This document shows, in pieces, positions 18,981 to 27,249 of a DNA stretch of 64,000 bases. Both the position numbers and the translations under genes were made by a program. Source of the DNA: Leeuwenhoekiella polynyae (GTDB lineage: Bacteria > Bacteroidota > Bacteroidia > Flavobacteriales > Flavobacteriaceae); the NCBI RefSeq assembly GCF_004104075.1, contig NZ_QOVK01000022.1:1-64000 (forward strand), read 5' to 3'. A model generated the notes under the pieces. The model had not been told where the DNA came from, did not search any database, and worked only from the letters and a program-made list of their open reading frames with translations. Each line of letters opens with the position of its first letter. Positions within the stretch are counted from its first letter, which is position 1.

Positions 18981-19012
18981 AGGTGAATATAGCTAACTGC
19001 TAAGAGTCTCTA

Positions 19013-20062
19013 CTAATCTTCCTCGTATTGCTTCGTATAATATTCTTGATAGGCGCCACTGGTCACATTAGCCAACCACTCCGGGTTGTCAAAATACCAA
19101 TTGATGGTTTTTTGAAGCCCTTCTTCAAAAGTCACGGAAGGCTCCCATCCCAATTCGTTTTTGATCTTAGTAGCATCGATCGCATAGCGCAAATCATGAC
19201 CGGGGCGATCCTTTACAAAAGTGATCAATTCAGCTGAAGCTCCTTCAGGTCTCCCCAGTTTTTGATCCATCTGCGCGCACAAGAGCTTCACGAGATCTAT
19301 ATTTTTCCACTCGTTAAAACCTCCAATATTATAGGTTTCAGCATGCTTACCCTCGTGAAACACCAGATCTATTGCCCGGGCATGGTCTATTACATACAAC
19401 CAATCGCGGGTATAGTTGCCATCTCCATAAACCGGAAGCGGCTTGTTTTGAATGATATTGTTCAAGAACAACGGAATCAGCTTTTCTGGAAAATGATTGG
19501 GCCCGTAATTGTTAGAACAATTGGTGATCACATAAGGCAAGCCATAGGTTTCGCCATAAGCGCGTACAAAATGATCAGAGCTGGCCTTAGAAGCAGAATA
19601 GGGAGAGTTCGGATCGTAAGAGGTGGTCTCCGTAAATAAGCCCTCAGCACCTAAGGCTCCATACACCTCATCGGTACTCACATGATAAAAACGTTTACCT
19701 GCATAAGCCCCCTCCCAAATAGATTTAGCAGCATTCAGTAAATTCATCGTCCCCAAAACATTGGTCTTTACGAAAGCCAACGGGTCTTTTATAGAGCGAT
19801 CTACGTGAGATTCAGCAGCCAGATGCACGACTCCGTCAAATTGCTCGGTTTGAAATAGGTTATCTATAAAAGCCGCATCGGTAATATCGCCTTTAACAAA
19901 GGTATAGTTAGGCTGCTCCTCGATATCAGCAATATTCTCCAGATTTCCGGCATAGGTCAAGGCATCCAGATTATAAATTTGATAATTAGGGTAGTTAAGC
20001 ACAAAACGCCGAACCACATGCGAACCGATAAATCCGGCGCCACCGGTGATAAGTATCTTCAT
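19013..20062 (-). CDS. rfbB: dTDP-glucose 4,6-dehydratase
   Basis: Second step of dTDP-rhamnose synthesis, NAD-dependent. The 349 residues contain [42 protein letters not shown] with the catalytic Thr-Asp-Glu triad, and YSASKASSDHFVRAY with YxxxK, then NCSNNYGP, the full RmlB signature set. Upstream (transcribed before it) is ugd, across a 412-bp gap with repeats. Confidence 0.96.
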   Translation of the reverse strand: MKILITGGAGFIGSHVVRRFVLNYPNYQIYNLDALTYAGNLENIADIEEQPNYTFVKGDITDAAFIDNLFQTEQFDGVVHLAAESHVDRSIKDPLAFVKTNVLGTMNLLNAAKSIWEGAYAGKRFYHVSTDEVYGALGAEGLFTETTSYDPNSPYSASKASSDHFVRAYGETYGLPYVITNCSNNYGPNHFPEKLIPLFLNNIIQNKPLPVYGDGNYTRDWLYVIDHARAIDLVFHEGKHAETYNIGGFNEWKNIDLVKLLCAQMDQKLGRPEGASAELITFVKDRPGHDLRYAIDATKIKNELGWEPSVTFEEGLQKTINWYFDNPEWLANVTSGAYQEYYTKQYEED

Positions 20063-20474
20063 AAGTAATCAGTTAAGTTATAATAACGTAAAATACGTGT
20101 TTAAATAAAAAGAGCCTGTTCCTGACGAAAAGCATTTTTAAAGTAAGGAGTGCGTTTTCAAGCACCACAGATTTCTCTAAAAAATATCATCACAAAACCC
20201 AGAGGCAGTTCAAGTTATCCCGACAGCTACCGGGATTAGACCACAAGAGTTGAAATAAATGTATCGAGAAGCTACTAAACTAAAAGTAACGCAACACTAG
20301 TAAACTTAATTAATACAAAGTCTTCTCGATACAAATCAAGCTCCGTCACCATTCCGCTTCATGCACTCGAAGTGACAATCCTTTATCAATTAGCGCCCGT
20401 CACACTGAGCTTGTCGAAGTGTGCAGTCAATACCCTTCTCCCTAAGGAAGAAGAGCTGGAGACGAGGAAACCCG
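20063..20474. repeat. Repeat-filled intergenic gap between ugd and rfbB
   Basis: No gene is supported here. It holds several palindromic pieces: tatcccgacagctaccggga near 20215-20235; an 11-bp inverted repeat with arms GTATCGAGAAG at 20261-20271 and CTTCTCGATAC at 20322-20332; and cacactgagcttgtcgaagtgtg around 20400-20423. These are REP-like elements inside the operon. No promoter or terminator with a T-run is obvious. Confidence 0.6.
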
Positions 20475-21869
20475 TTAACTCCCTATCGCATAAAAATCAA
20501 ACCCGATCTCCTCCAGCAATTTACGATCGAGCAGCCTGCGCCCGTCAAATAAAAAGGCTGGCTTCAGCATTTGCGCATATATTGAATTCCAATCTAAGGT
20601 TTTAAATGCATCCCATTCGGTCATCAGGGCCACCGCATGCGCTTGCTCACAAGCTGCTTCAGCAGAATTAACCACTTTGATAAGTGCCCGGTTTTCGGTT
20701 TCAGAACGCGTCCCTAAATAATCCAGATCTGCTAAGATCTGCTCTTGGGTCACTTTAGGATCATACACCACCACCGTAGCCTGCTCATTCAGCAGATAGT
20801 CGGCTACATAGATCGAAGCCGATTCCCGAGTATCGTTGGTGTCTTTTTTGAACGCCCAGCCCAACATCGCGATTCGCTTACCGGAAACCGTGTTGTATAA
20901 GGTCTTAACCAGTTTAGCAGCAAAACGGCGTTTCTGATGGTCGTTCATAATAATAACCTGCTCCCAGTAGTCTGCTACTTCATGCAGCCCAAAAGATTTG
21001 GCGATATACACCAGATTTAAAATATCTTTCTGAAAGCAAGAACCGCCAAAACCAACAGAAGCCTGTAAGAATTTCGGTCCAATACGGCTGTCCATACCAA
21101 TTGCCTTAGAAACTTCCTGAATATCAGCTCCCGTTACCTCACACAGTTCAGACAAGGCATTGATGCTCGAAACCCGTTGGGCTAAGAACGCGTTGGCAGT
21201 CAATTTAGACAATTCCGAAGACCACACATTGGTGGTTAAGATATTATCCTCCGTCACCCAATGGGCGTAGACGCCTACCAAAGCTTGTATCGCTTCCCGT
21301 CCTGCTTCGGTATCCAGATCCCCCCCGATCAAAACCCGGTCGGGTTTGTGCAAATCACTTACCGCAGTGCCTTCTGCTAAAAACTCCGGATTCGAAAGGA
21401 TCTGAAAATTCACGCCATTTCCGGTATTATCCAATATATTTTTTAAGGCTTCGGCTGTACGCACCGGGAGGGTCGATTTCTCCACCACGATCTTATCGGT
21501 GGTAGCCACCCGGGCGATCTGGCGTGCACAGAGTTCGATGTATTTCAGATCCGCAGCCATCCCCTTACCCATCCCATAGGTTTTGGTGGGGGTATTTACC
21601 GAAATAAAGATCATATCCGCCGCATCAATAGCTGCATCCACATCCGTAGAAAAAAACAAATTACGACCCCGTGCTTCGGCGACCACTTCAGACAAGCCCG
21701 GTTCGTAGATCGGGATTTGTTCCACATCCGGATCATTCCAAGCCGCGATACGTTTGGCATTGATATCTACTACCGTTACGGTAATTTCAGGGGATTTTTG
21801 GGCGATGATGGCCATCGTAGGCCCACCCACATACCCAGCCCCAATACAACAGATGTTTTTAACTTTCAT
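20475..21869 (-). CDS. ugd: UDP-glucose 6-dehydrogenase
   Basis: Oxidises UDP-glucose to UDP-glucuronate with two NAD. The product feeds the epimerase and decarboxylase encoded in the same operon. The 464 residues start [18 protein letters not shown] (NAD site). They include [20 protein letters not shown] and [11 protein letters not shown], and the catalytic cysteine lies in [10 protein letters not shown]. The length (about 460 rather than 390-430) and the [14 protein letters not shown] segment are those of the animal/plant-like UGDH class rather than the typical short bacterial Ugd. Confidence 0.95.
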   Translation of the reverse strand: MKVKNICCIGAGYVGGPTMAIIAQKSPEITVTVVDINAKRIAAWNDPDVEQIPIYEPGLSEVVAEARGRNLFFSTDVDAAIDAADMIFISVNTPTKTYGMGKGMAADLKYIELCARQIARVATTDKIVVEKSTLPVRTAEALKNILDNTGNGVNFQILSNPEFLAEGTAVSDLHKPDRVLIGGDLDTEAGREAIQALVGVYAHWVTEDNILTTNVWSSELSKLTANAFLAQRVSSINALSELCEVTGADIQEVSKAIGMDSRIGPKFLQASVGFGGSCFQKDILNLVYIAKSFGLHEVADYWEQVIIMNDHQKRRFAAKLVKTLYNTVSGKRIAMLGWAFKKDTNDTRESASIYVADYLLNEQATVVVYDPKVTQEQILADLDYLGTRSETENRALIKVVNSAEAACEQAHAVALMTEWDAFKTLDWNSIYAQMLKPAFLFDGRRLLDRKLLEEIGFDFYAIGS

Positions 21870-21904
21870 GATAACTCAGTTCTATTTATCATTCCCTTAC
21901 AGAA

Positions 21905-22155
21905 GGAAATCTCTCAAAATTAAATTCTTTTTTCAAGTCCCTTGAAGACAGGAAAACTTTATTTTTCTGTTTCCGTGAAGACAGAAAAACATTTTTTTGT
22001 CCGTTTCCACGAAGGTGGAAACCTCAATTATATTATTTTCTCATTCCCTCCCTTCGACTAGCGCTCAGGGTAAATCTAGAAGGCAATCTCTCAAAATTAA
22101 ATTCTTTTTCAATTCCCTCCCTTCGACTAGTGCTCAGGGTAAATTTAGAAGGGAA
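21905..22155. repeat. Tandem-like direct repeats between wzi and ugd
   Basis: Two direct repeats interleave here. A 25-bp sequence beginning aatctctcaaaatt occurs at 21908-21932 and 22085-22109. A 41-bp sequence beginning attccctcccttcgact, differing at only a few bases, occurs at 22043-22083 and 22112-22152. Between them are palindromes of the type tttccgtgaagacagaaa and tttccacgaaggtggaaa (21969-22022), similar to those at 30767-30825. They form a cluster of REP-like units with no coding capacity. Confidence 0.65.
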
Positions 22156-22159
22156 TCCC

Positions 22160-23527
22160 TTACTTTTTAAACTGATACCGATACCCTAATCCTACACCTA
22201 ACGTATTCTGAGTACGATCGCTCCAGTCCAATCCAGCATAGCCGGTAAACATCCCAAAGGAAGTGGTATACCCCAGTTCCCCATAGCTGTACACCGCATG
22301 CTCGCGGGGCGTGTAGGCTACATCATAGGTCCCCAGGTTGGTCGCGTAACTCAGTTTTCCTTGGTATCGCAAGTTCCCGAAGCTTCCGGTTGCCCCCAGG
22401 TGCATGACATAACTCCGGTCATTCAGATTCCCCACACCTTCTGCTCGAGCAATAATAAATGGCAGTCCTATAATTCGATCCTTGTATCTCCACCCCGTGC
22501 CATACACTCCATTAAAGAAGTACTTATCCCCTTCTTTCCCAAAAATACCCGGTGTTGGACGCCCGCTTTGCGAAACGGTCTGTACATACTCCAGATCTAC
22601 CGCATCCAACCATGATACCTTTTTCGGTTCCAGATACACGCCCCAAACCCCATCGGGGAAATTATTCAATTCGATCCCGGAAGCATCTTCAAATAAATTC
22701 TGATGATACAAGCGCAGGTTATAATTTTCTCGGGTCATGTCATAAGCCAACTCATAAGACCCAAGCCCATTTCCCAAACTATTGATCTGATCCCCTTCAA
22801 TCGCGCCACTGCCACCCGAACTCCCAAAAAACACTTTGATATAGTCTGAAAATGATGAAGGTTGTTTTCCAAAAACTGGTGAAGTCCCTCCAAACTGCAC
22901 ATAGTGTTTCATACTCCCGCTCAGGCGGTCGTTCTCACTAAACACCAGCGCCAGCTCTAGGCTTTTATGATGCACCTGCGCATTAGTCACATAGCGGTCT
23001 TCCTCTAAAAAGTAATGACCAAACGTGGCTTTGGCTTCAAACCACTTGAAGATCTTTAGCGGCTTCAGCATCTGTATATACACTCCCGGTAACGCCCGCG
23101 CATTGTTACTCCAGATGATATCGCCACCCACACTCGAGATCCCGCGTAGTTTTTCTTTACGATGCTTCATACCCGCACTGGCTTCTACGATTCCCCAGGT
23201 ATAGGTCGCATACAACTCATCGAGCTTCACCCCGTCATACAGCCCGTCGTTTGCCAAAAGCCCACCACCTACTTCCAGTCGGTTCTGTTCATTAAATTGG
23301 GCTGCATACGACGCCTGCACCAAACCGAGTACGTTAGTCTCCGCATCCAAACGCCCGTATTGATTGGAGTACATCCAAAAGGGATTTTCAGATCCGGTCG
23401 CTGCAAATCCTTTTCCTTCTACAGCAAGCACAAACCCGTTTGCTTCCTGATCCTGATCCTGTGCACCCGCAGCACTCCACACGAGCATCAGGCTTGCGAC
23501 TAGTTTATATAGGTTATTTTTATACAC
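22160..23527 (-). CDS. wzi: Capsule assembly protein, Wzi family
   Basis: A 455-residue outer-membrane beta-barrel protein that probably anchors or organises the polymer at the cell surface. It has a signal peptide (about residues 1-22, ending SAAGA) followed by alternating aromatic strands, ending in YRYQFKK, as for outer-membrane barrels. Segments such as GSENPFWMYSNQYGRLDAET, SAGMKHRKEKLRGISSVGG and QLKP/EAKATFGHYFLEEDRYV are typical of Bacteroidota Wzi-like proteins. The start is a GTG codon (23525-23527); no better ATG precedes the signal peptide. It is the first structural gene after upxY and the attenuator-like hairpin. Confidence 0.87.
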   Translation of the reverse strand: MYKNNLYKLVASLMLVWSAAGAQDQDQEANGFVLAVEGKGFAATGSENPFWMYSNQYGRLDAETNVLGLVQASYAAQFNEQNRLEVGGGLLANDGLYDGVKLDELYATYTWGIVEASAGMKHRKEKLRGISSVGGDIIWSNNARALPGVYIQMLKPLKIFKWFEAKATFGHYFLEEDRYVTNAQVHHKSLELALVFSENDRLSGSMKHYVQFGGTSPVFGKQPSSFSDYIKVFFGSSGGSGAIEGDQINSLGNGLGSYELAYDMTRENYNLRLYHQNLFEDASGIELNNFPDGVWGVYLEPKKVSWLDAVDLEYVQTVSQSGRPTPGIFGKEGDKYFFNGVYGTGWRYKDRIIGLPFIIARAEGVGNLNDRSYVMHLGATGSFGNLRYQGKLSYATNLGTYDVAYTPREHAVYSYGELGYTTSFGMFTGYAGLDWSDRTQNTLGVGLGYRYQFKK

Positions 23528-23930
23528 GTATTTGAATATCTAATTTTTTTTATAGTTCTCGACTGCGCTCAGTGTGACACAATCAAAGAGACAGCCCATT
23601 GGACTCCTGGTGGACATCTCGATACTCATTTAGCTCCGTTAACACATCATTAGATGTACACAAAGGACACGTCTCGTCAGTTCGGGTGATCCCGATAGCT
23701 ATCGAGAGGATAGTGCCTTAGAGAACCAAAGGTTAAATGAAATCACTTAAAACTTATAAAAAGTGGTCAGGAAAATCCAGAGCAACTACCTATCAGTTAC
23801 AAGCCTTATCTCCAACCTACTCCCATGGCTTCGCCGTATGAGTCCCATTTTGAGTCTCACAGCAATTAAAAAAATTAAGACAAAGCACGAGTTGCCTTGT
23901 CTTTGAATTTACTTCTTTAAGAAGTTTATG
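23528..23930. other. 403-bp leader region between upxY and wzi
   Basis: No gene is supported. It contains REP-like pieces (ctcgactgcgctcagtgtgac at about 23557-23577; gatcccgatagctatcgag at 23688-23706) and, close to the upxY stop codon, the hairpin at 23864-23905. The transcript of the polysaccharide genes must pass through this region, so it is a likely place for control by UpxY. Confidence 0.6.
23864..23905 (-). terminator. Intrinsic terminator just after upxY (candidate attenuator of the polysaccharide operon)
   Basis: On the minus strand AAGACAAGGCA (complement of 23893-23903) pairs with TGCTTTGTCTT (complement of 23877-23887), giving 11 pairs with one G-U and a five-base loop. The sequence AATTTTTTTAATT follows. 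It stands about 25 bp after the upxY stop codon and before wzi. UpxY-family proteins are processive antiterminators, so a terminator here is the expected target; that link is inference. Confidence 0.75.
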
Positions 23931-24410
23931 TTATACTTTACTCACATCCCGAATAGAAGCGACAACCACTACCCCAAGATCTTTAAGAACCAAACGCATG
24001 GTTTTAGGTCCTATTTCATGAATCACCGCTTTTTTATCTTTTAAAGGTCCGCTCGATAGCTTTACAGCATCTCCGGGACGGTACTGCTTCACCTCAAAAT
24101 CTTCAAGCTTTTCATCAGCCAACCAACTTTTAATGGTTTCGATCTCTGCATCCCGAACTACAGCCGGCTTACCCAACCAAAACAAATAACGCACCACGCC
24201 ATGAACCTCAAACACGCGATTGCGCTGGTTTTCAGAAAGCTGTACAAAGACATAGGATTTAAACAGAGGAACCTCTAGTTTCTTCTTGCGATCACTCCAT
24301 ACTCTCACTTCTGTGATTGTTGGACAGAACACTGTTACCCCTATTCGCTTCAATGCCGAAGCGACTTTTTTTTCTGATTGCGGTTTAACGTATAGTACGT
24401 ACCAATTCAT
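23931..24410 (-). CDS. upxY: UpxY-type transcription antiterminator (NusG-like)
   Basis: A 159-residue NusG-family specialised factor. The NGN domain is seen as MNWYVLYVKPQSEKKVASAL with FCPTITEVRVWSDRKKK and PLFKSYVFVQ. A KOW-type C-terminal domain follows (RPGDAVKLSSGPLKDKKAVI). In Bacteroides, UpxY proteins are encoded first in each capsule operon and let RNA polymerase read through terminators in that operon. The same position here, right before a hairpin and the whole wzi-to-wzc operon, supports the same role. NusG itself is excluded by context and by the divergent N-terminus. Confidence 0.88.
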   Translation of the reverse strand: MNWYVLYVKPQSEKKVASALKRIGVTVFCPTITEVRVWSDRKKKLEVPLFKSYVFVQLSENQRNRVFEVHGVVRYLFWLGKPAVVRDAEIETIKSWLADEKLEDFEVKQYRPGDAVKLSSGPLKDKKAVIHEIGPKTMRLVLKDLGVVVVASIRDVSKV

Positions 24411-24775
24411 TAAGTAAACTGCTTTATAGAGTTTGAAAAATTTAGGGGATTTCTAACTGCTAACGAAGCGAAAATAAGTAAAACGGGAAACTAAACAAGG
24501 ATAATTTTGCATTTAATTTTACGAAAAAATCAAGAATCAGACCGCCTGCTCCCCTCGAAAACGATTGAACATTAACACCCAATACTGTATCTATATTTTA
24601 TTAACCTGAGGCACGGTTTGCTGCTTTTCAGATTGATCGGTGTATTTAAAATGCTTTTGAAGAAAAGCATCGCAATAGAGTGACAGCATGCGAGCAATAA
24701 TGGGTCCGGCTTCAATACTGCTGGACGCCTTTTTGATTTTCTCAATTTCACATTCAAACCCTGAACGAGAATACC
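24411..24775. other. Region upstream of upxY
   Basis: About 365 bp that should hold the promoter of the polysaccharide operon on the minus strand. The complement of 24500-24507 reads TATCCTTG, one base off the TANNTTTG -7 box, but I see no good partner TTG. Two open frames on the minus strand (24591-24794 and 24572-24778) begin at TTG codons in or next to the rhodanese terminator and are not supported as genes. Confidence 0.45.
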
Positions 24776-24808
24776 CAAAAAAAAAAGGAGCCAAAAGGGC
24801 TCCTTTTT
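24776..24808 (-). terminator. Terminator after the rhodanese gene
   Basis: On the minus strand AAAAAGGAGCC pairs with GGCTCCTTTTT around a loop CTTTT, and the T-run continues for about ten bases. It starts about 20 bp after the rhodanese stop codon and separates that gene from the polysaccharide locus. Confidence 0.85.
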
Positions 24809-24829
24809 AGGTCTTATAGAGTTTGAAAG

Positions 24830-25150
24830 TTACTCTTCAGCCTCAGCAACGTCTCCATCCCATTCCATAAATCCTCCTACTAAATTGTAGGTAGTCTCAA
24901 AACCCAGCTGATCCATCAATTGCGCAGCCTGACCGCTTCGGTTTCCCGAACGACAATAGATGTAGTAGTTTTTAGATTTATCCAATTCATTCACCTTATC
25001 AATAAATCCCTGACCTTCATAAATATCAATATGATGGGAATTGGGTATTATACCCTCATCCACTTCATTTTGCGTACGCACATCTAATATATAGGCTTGG
25101 TCATCAGAAGCTACTAATTCTTCCCACTCTTCTTGTGTTATATTTTTCAT
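24830..25150 (-). CDS. Single-domain rhodanese-like protein
   Basis: A 106-residue cytoplasmic protein formed of one rhodanese domain. It contains YILDVRTQNEVDEGIIPNSH and the active-site loop YCRSGNRSG with the catalytic cysteine, then LVGGFMEWDGD. It can carry persulfide sulfur; the physiological acceptor is unknown. I start at ATG 25148-25150 (MKNITQEEW). A longer frame to 25222 exists, but a good promoter lies inside that extension at 25178-25208 and would make it untranslated. Confidence 0.88.
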   Translation of the reverse strand: MKNITQEEWEELVASDDQAYILDVRTQNEVDEGIIPNSHHIDIYEGQGFIDKVNELDKSKNYYIYCRSGNRSGQAAQLMDQLGFETTYNLVGGFMEWDGDVAEAEE

Positions 25151-25177
25151 CTTCTTTGATTTTAGTATTTGGAATTT

Positions 25178-25208
25178 CAAAGATACATCGTAGCGACCTT
25201 TTGCCCAA
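25178..25208 (-). promoter_or_regulatory. Promoter of the rhodanese gene
   Basis: On the minus strand TTG (complement of 25206-25208), 20 bases, then TATCTTTG (complement of 25178-25185). This matches the Bacteroidota -33/-7 pattern exactly in the -7 box. It lies 27 bp before ATG 25148-25150 and helps decide that start. Confidence 0.7.
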
Positions 25209-25271
25209 GAGTTACGCGACAATCAGGATTTAAACACGCTAAGGTTTGCCTAAACCACTTCAGAGCATGCT

Positions 25272-25356
25272 CACGAGACATACGTTAGAACAATTCTTCA
25301 ATTTCGAGGCATCCCGATAACTAGCTGGACGGTGTATGAAACCCTTTGGCAGTACC
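25272..25356. repeat. Dispersed intergenic repeat, copy 1
   Basis: Runs from cacgagacatacgttagaac to accctttggcagtacc. It aligns along its whole length, with gaps, to 37635-37708 (cacgaggcatttgttagaaa ... accctttggcagtgcc), and in its first half to 44563-44615. It is non-coding and lies between convergent or tandem gene ends. Confidence 0.6.
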
Positions 25357-25419
25357 GATAAAAATCAAAAGCTGCTTTTCTTAACAGCTAGCGCAGTTGT
25401 CCCCAGGCAAGTGACTACG

Positions 25420-26040
25420 TTAAGCTTTTATAGAACACCCTATAGCCTTAGTGATTGCAGGCTCTACCGCCTCATCATTCAGTAACGACTCTACTGCTTG
25501 TTCTACAAAGCGTTTGGTAACGGTTTCAGCATCTCGTACGCTATCGTCAATCGCCCCGATATACCTCACCACCAACTCATTTTCCTCTCTATTTAATAGA
25601 TAAATATGCGGGGTCTTCGTCGCTCCGAATTGGGAATACACCGTATGACTCTCGTCATATAGATACGGAAACGTATATCCTTGGGCAGCTGCTCGTGCTT
25701 GCATCGCTTCAAAATCTTCGCCTGCTTTCAATTCCGGGCTATTCGGATTGATTGCAAGTACAGGAAAACCTTTTGATTTATACTTTTGATCTAAAGCCAA
25801 AATACGGGCTTCGTTAGCCAAAGCAAACGGACACGTGTTACAGGTAAACACAACGATAATTCCTTTCGCATCCGGAAAATCGGATAAAGAAACCTGTTTG
25901 CCCGAAACGTCTTGTAGTTTAAAATCTGAAACGGTGTCACCTAAATCATAGCCATTGGCAAAATCACCAAAGCCGGCAAAAGCAAATGCTGATACCACCA
26001 GTAATGAGGTCAGTCCGATTAATAGTTTAAGTGTTTTCAT
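25420..26040 (-). CDS. Exported thioredoxin-fold protein (AhpC/TSA-like)
   Basis: A 206-residue protein with a signal peptide (residues 1-22, ending AFAFA). The thioredoxin-like domain begins at DTVSDFKLQDVSGKQVSL. The redox site is seen as VVFTCNTCPFALANE, a CxxC motif, and the cis-proline region as GATKTPHIYLLN. These are features of the redoxin/AhpC-TSA family found in the periplasm of Bacteroidota. Role is probably thiol reduction or peroxide handling; substrate unknown. It is 10 bp downstream of the TlpA-like gene, so both are likely co-transcribed. Confidence 0.85.
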   Translation of the reverse strand: MKTLKLLIGLTSLLVVSAFAFAGFGDFANGYDLGDTVSDFKLQDVSGKQVSLSDFPDAKGIIVVFTCNTCPFALANEARILALDQKYKSKGFPVLAINPNSPELKAGEDFEAMQARAAAQGYTFPYLYDESHTVYSQFGATKTPHIYLLNREENELVVRYIGAIDDSVRDAETVTKRFVEQAVESLLNDEAVEPAITKAIGCSIKA

Positions 26041-26050
26041 CTGAAGAAGT

Positions 26051-26584
26051 TTAAAAATTGTCTTTTACAGCTAAAACGGCAGCCTCTAAGGTAGCATAAT
26101 CTAAAGAGCGCTCGTAAAACTTATAAGAATCCTCACTGATAATCACAGTTGCAGGTAGTGCACCGCTCCAACTAGGAGAAACCTTCGGGATCCATTCATT
26201 GGTATACGGATCGTCTAAAAAAACCACAGGCATCTTGAAATCTTGGTTTTTTATAAAGGGAATTAATTTACTTTCAACTTGATCTGGGAAATCAAGACTC
26301 ACCAAAATCACTTCGACCTTTTTGGTTTTATAGTCTGCATAAAGCGTTTCAAAAGCAGGCAACTCTTTTATACACGGCTCACACCAGGTTGCCCAAAAAT
26401 TCACAACGCGTACGGTGCCTGCTTCTTCAACCTCAAGAAGCTGCTGAAAATGATCAAAATCATAAACAGCTAATTTATAGCCTTCCTGATCGACTATTTT
26501 TAAAGGTTCAACTACAGATCCTGTTGACGATTTGCAACCCAGGCTCAGTATTCCAACCATAAAAACGAGTAATCCTTTATTCAA
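26051..26584 (-). CDS. TlpA/ResA-like thioredoxin lipoprotein
   Basis: A 177-residue lipoprotein with signal sequence and lipobox LSLGC (cysteine at residue 17). The thioredoxin active site is FWATWCEPCIKELP, with a cis-proline segment GALPATVII. It is probably membrane-tethered on the periplasmic side and reduces disulfides in exported proteins. The start is a TTG codon at 26582-26584; the next ATG would cut the signal peptide to nine residues before the cysteine, so TTG is favoured. First gene of a two-gene unit with the redoxin. Confidence 0.85.
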   Translation of the reverse strand: MNKGLLVFMVGILSLGCKSSTGSVVEPLKIVDQEGYKLAVYDFDHFQQLLEVEEAGTVRVVNFWATWCEPCIKELPAFETLYADYKTKKVEVILVSLDFPDQVESKLIPFIKNQDFKMPVVFLDDPYTNEWIPKVSPSWSGALPATVIISEDSYKFYERSLDYATLEAAVLAVKDNF

Positions 26585-26753
26585 ATTGGGTGATTTTTGA
26601 AATCCCGTGTAAAACTAGCCAATTAGATAGTGTTCGTCCGAAATTTAAGAATTGTATAACAACTACAAGGATATAGTAACCCGTTATTAGATAAAATATT
26701 CTAAAAATCAGTTAAAACGAAAAGAAATAGAGCAGGCATATCTAAAATAATTA

Positions 26754-26785
26754 TATATTTGTACATACAAATGTTGTAACAACAT
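26754..26785 (+). promoter_or_regulatory. Promoter -7 box with two adjoining palindromes (candidate MarR operators)
   Basis: TATATTTG at 26754-26761 fits the TANNTTTG -7 box. Overlapping it is ATTTGTA-CA-TACAAAT (26757-26772), with perfect 7-bp arms. Directly after is ATGTTGT-A-ACAACAT (26771-26785), also with perfect 7-bp arms. The second palindrome ends 5 bp before the marR-like start codon. Palindromes at this position fit autorepression by the MarR protein encoded next. No clear -33 TTG is present. Confidence 0.7.
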
Positions 26786-26790
26786 ATGCA

Positions 26791-27249
26791 ATGAAAATTG
26801 AAGAAGCTTTAAAAATCAATAGCGGTTTAGATTTATCTTCTAAAACCTTGATTAATATTCAATACACGTCAAGGTTACTCGAAGAGAAATTTGCAGCCTT
26901 ACTTAAAGAGCACGGCTTAAGCACCCCGCAGTTCAATGTATTACGCATTCTCAGGGGGCAAAAAGGTAAGCCTGCCAGTTTAGCGTGTATTCAGGAACGT
27001 ATGGTAGACCGAAGCAGCAATACGACTCGATTGGTTGATAAGCTCATTGCCAAAGGAATGGTTGAAAGACGTATTTGTCCTGCAAATCGAAGAAAGGTAG
27101 AAATTGAAATCACAAAACCGGGCCTGGATCTTTTGAAAGAGCTTGATCCGCTTACCAAAAAAACAAATGCTGAAAATGCATCTAACTTAACCGAAAATGA
27201 GCTTTTAACTTTAAATGATCTATTAGATAAATTAAGAAATGATGAGTAA
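26791..27249 (+). CDS. MarR-family transcriptional regulator
   Basis: A 152-residue winged-helix regulator. The DNA-binding core is seen as TPQFNVLRILRGQ, then QERMVDRSSNTTRLVDKL and KGMVERRICPANRRKVEIEI (recognition helix and wing). It overlaps the nitroreductase gene by 11 bp, so both are made from one mRNA, and it probably represses its own promoter at the two palindromes upstream. The inducing ligand is unknown; the neighbours suggest quinone, nitro or oxidative compounds. Confidence 0.9.
   Translation: MKIEEALKINSGLDLSSKTLINIQYTSRLLEEKFAALLKEHGLSTPQFNVLRILRGQKGKPASLACIQERMVDRSSNTTRLVDKLIAKGMVERRICPANRRKVEIEITKPGLDLLKELDPLTKKTNAENASNLTENELLTLNDLLDKLRNDE

Noticed and set aside
20372-20605. 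Plus-strand open frame over the end of ugd
   Set aside because: It consists of repeat sequence and the antisense of ugd, with no protein-like features.
24572-24794. Two overlapping minus-strand open frames of 67-68 codons upstream of upxY
   Set aside because: Both begin at TTG codons in or beside the rhodanese terminator hairpin, have no ribosome-binding signal and resemble no family. The 24591-24794 frame has a natural-looking composition, so a gene remnant is possible, but I cannot support it.
20063-24829. Possible tRNA genes or CRISPR array in the repeat-rich gaps
   Set aside because: No cloverleaf or GTTCRANNC-type T-loop was seen, and the repeats lack the regular spacing of a CRISPR array.
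25151-25222. N-terminal extension of the rhodanese protein
   Set aside because: The added 24 residues cover a full-match promoter (25178-25208), and family members begin at the later ATG.
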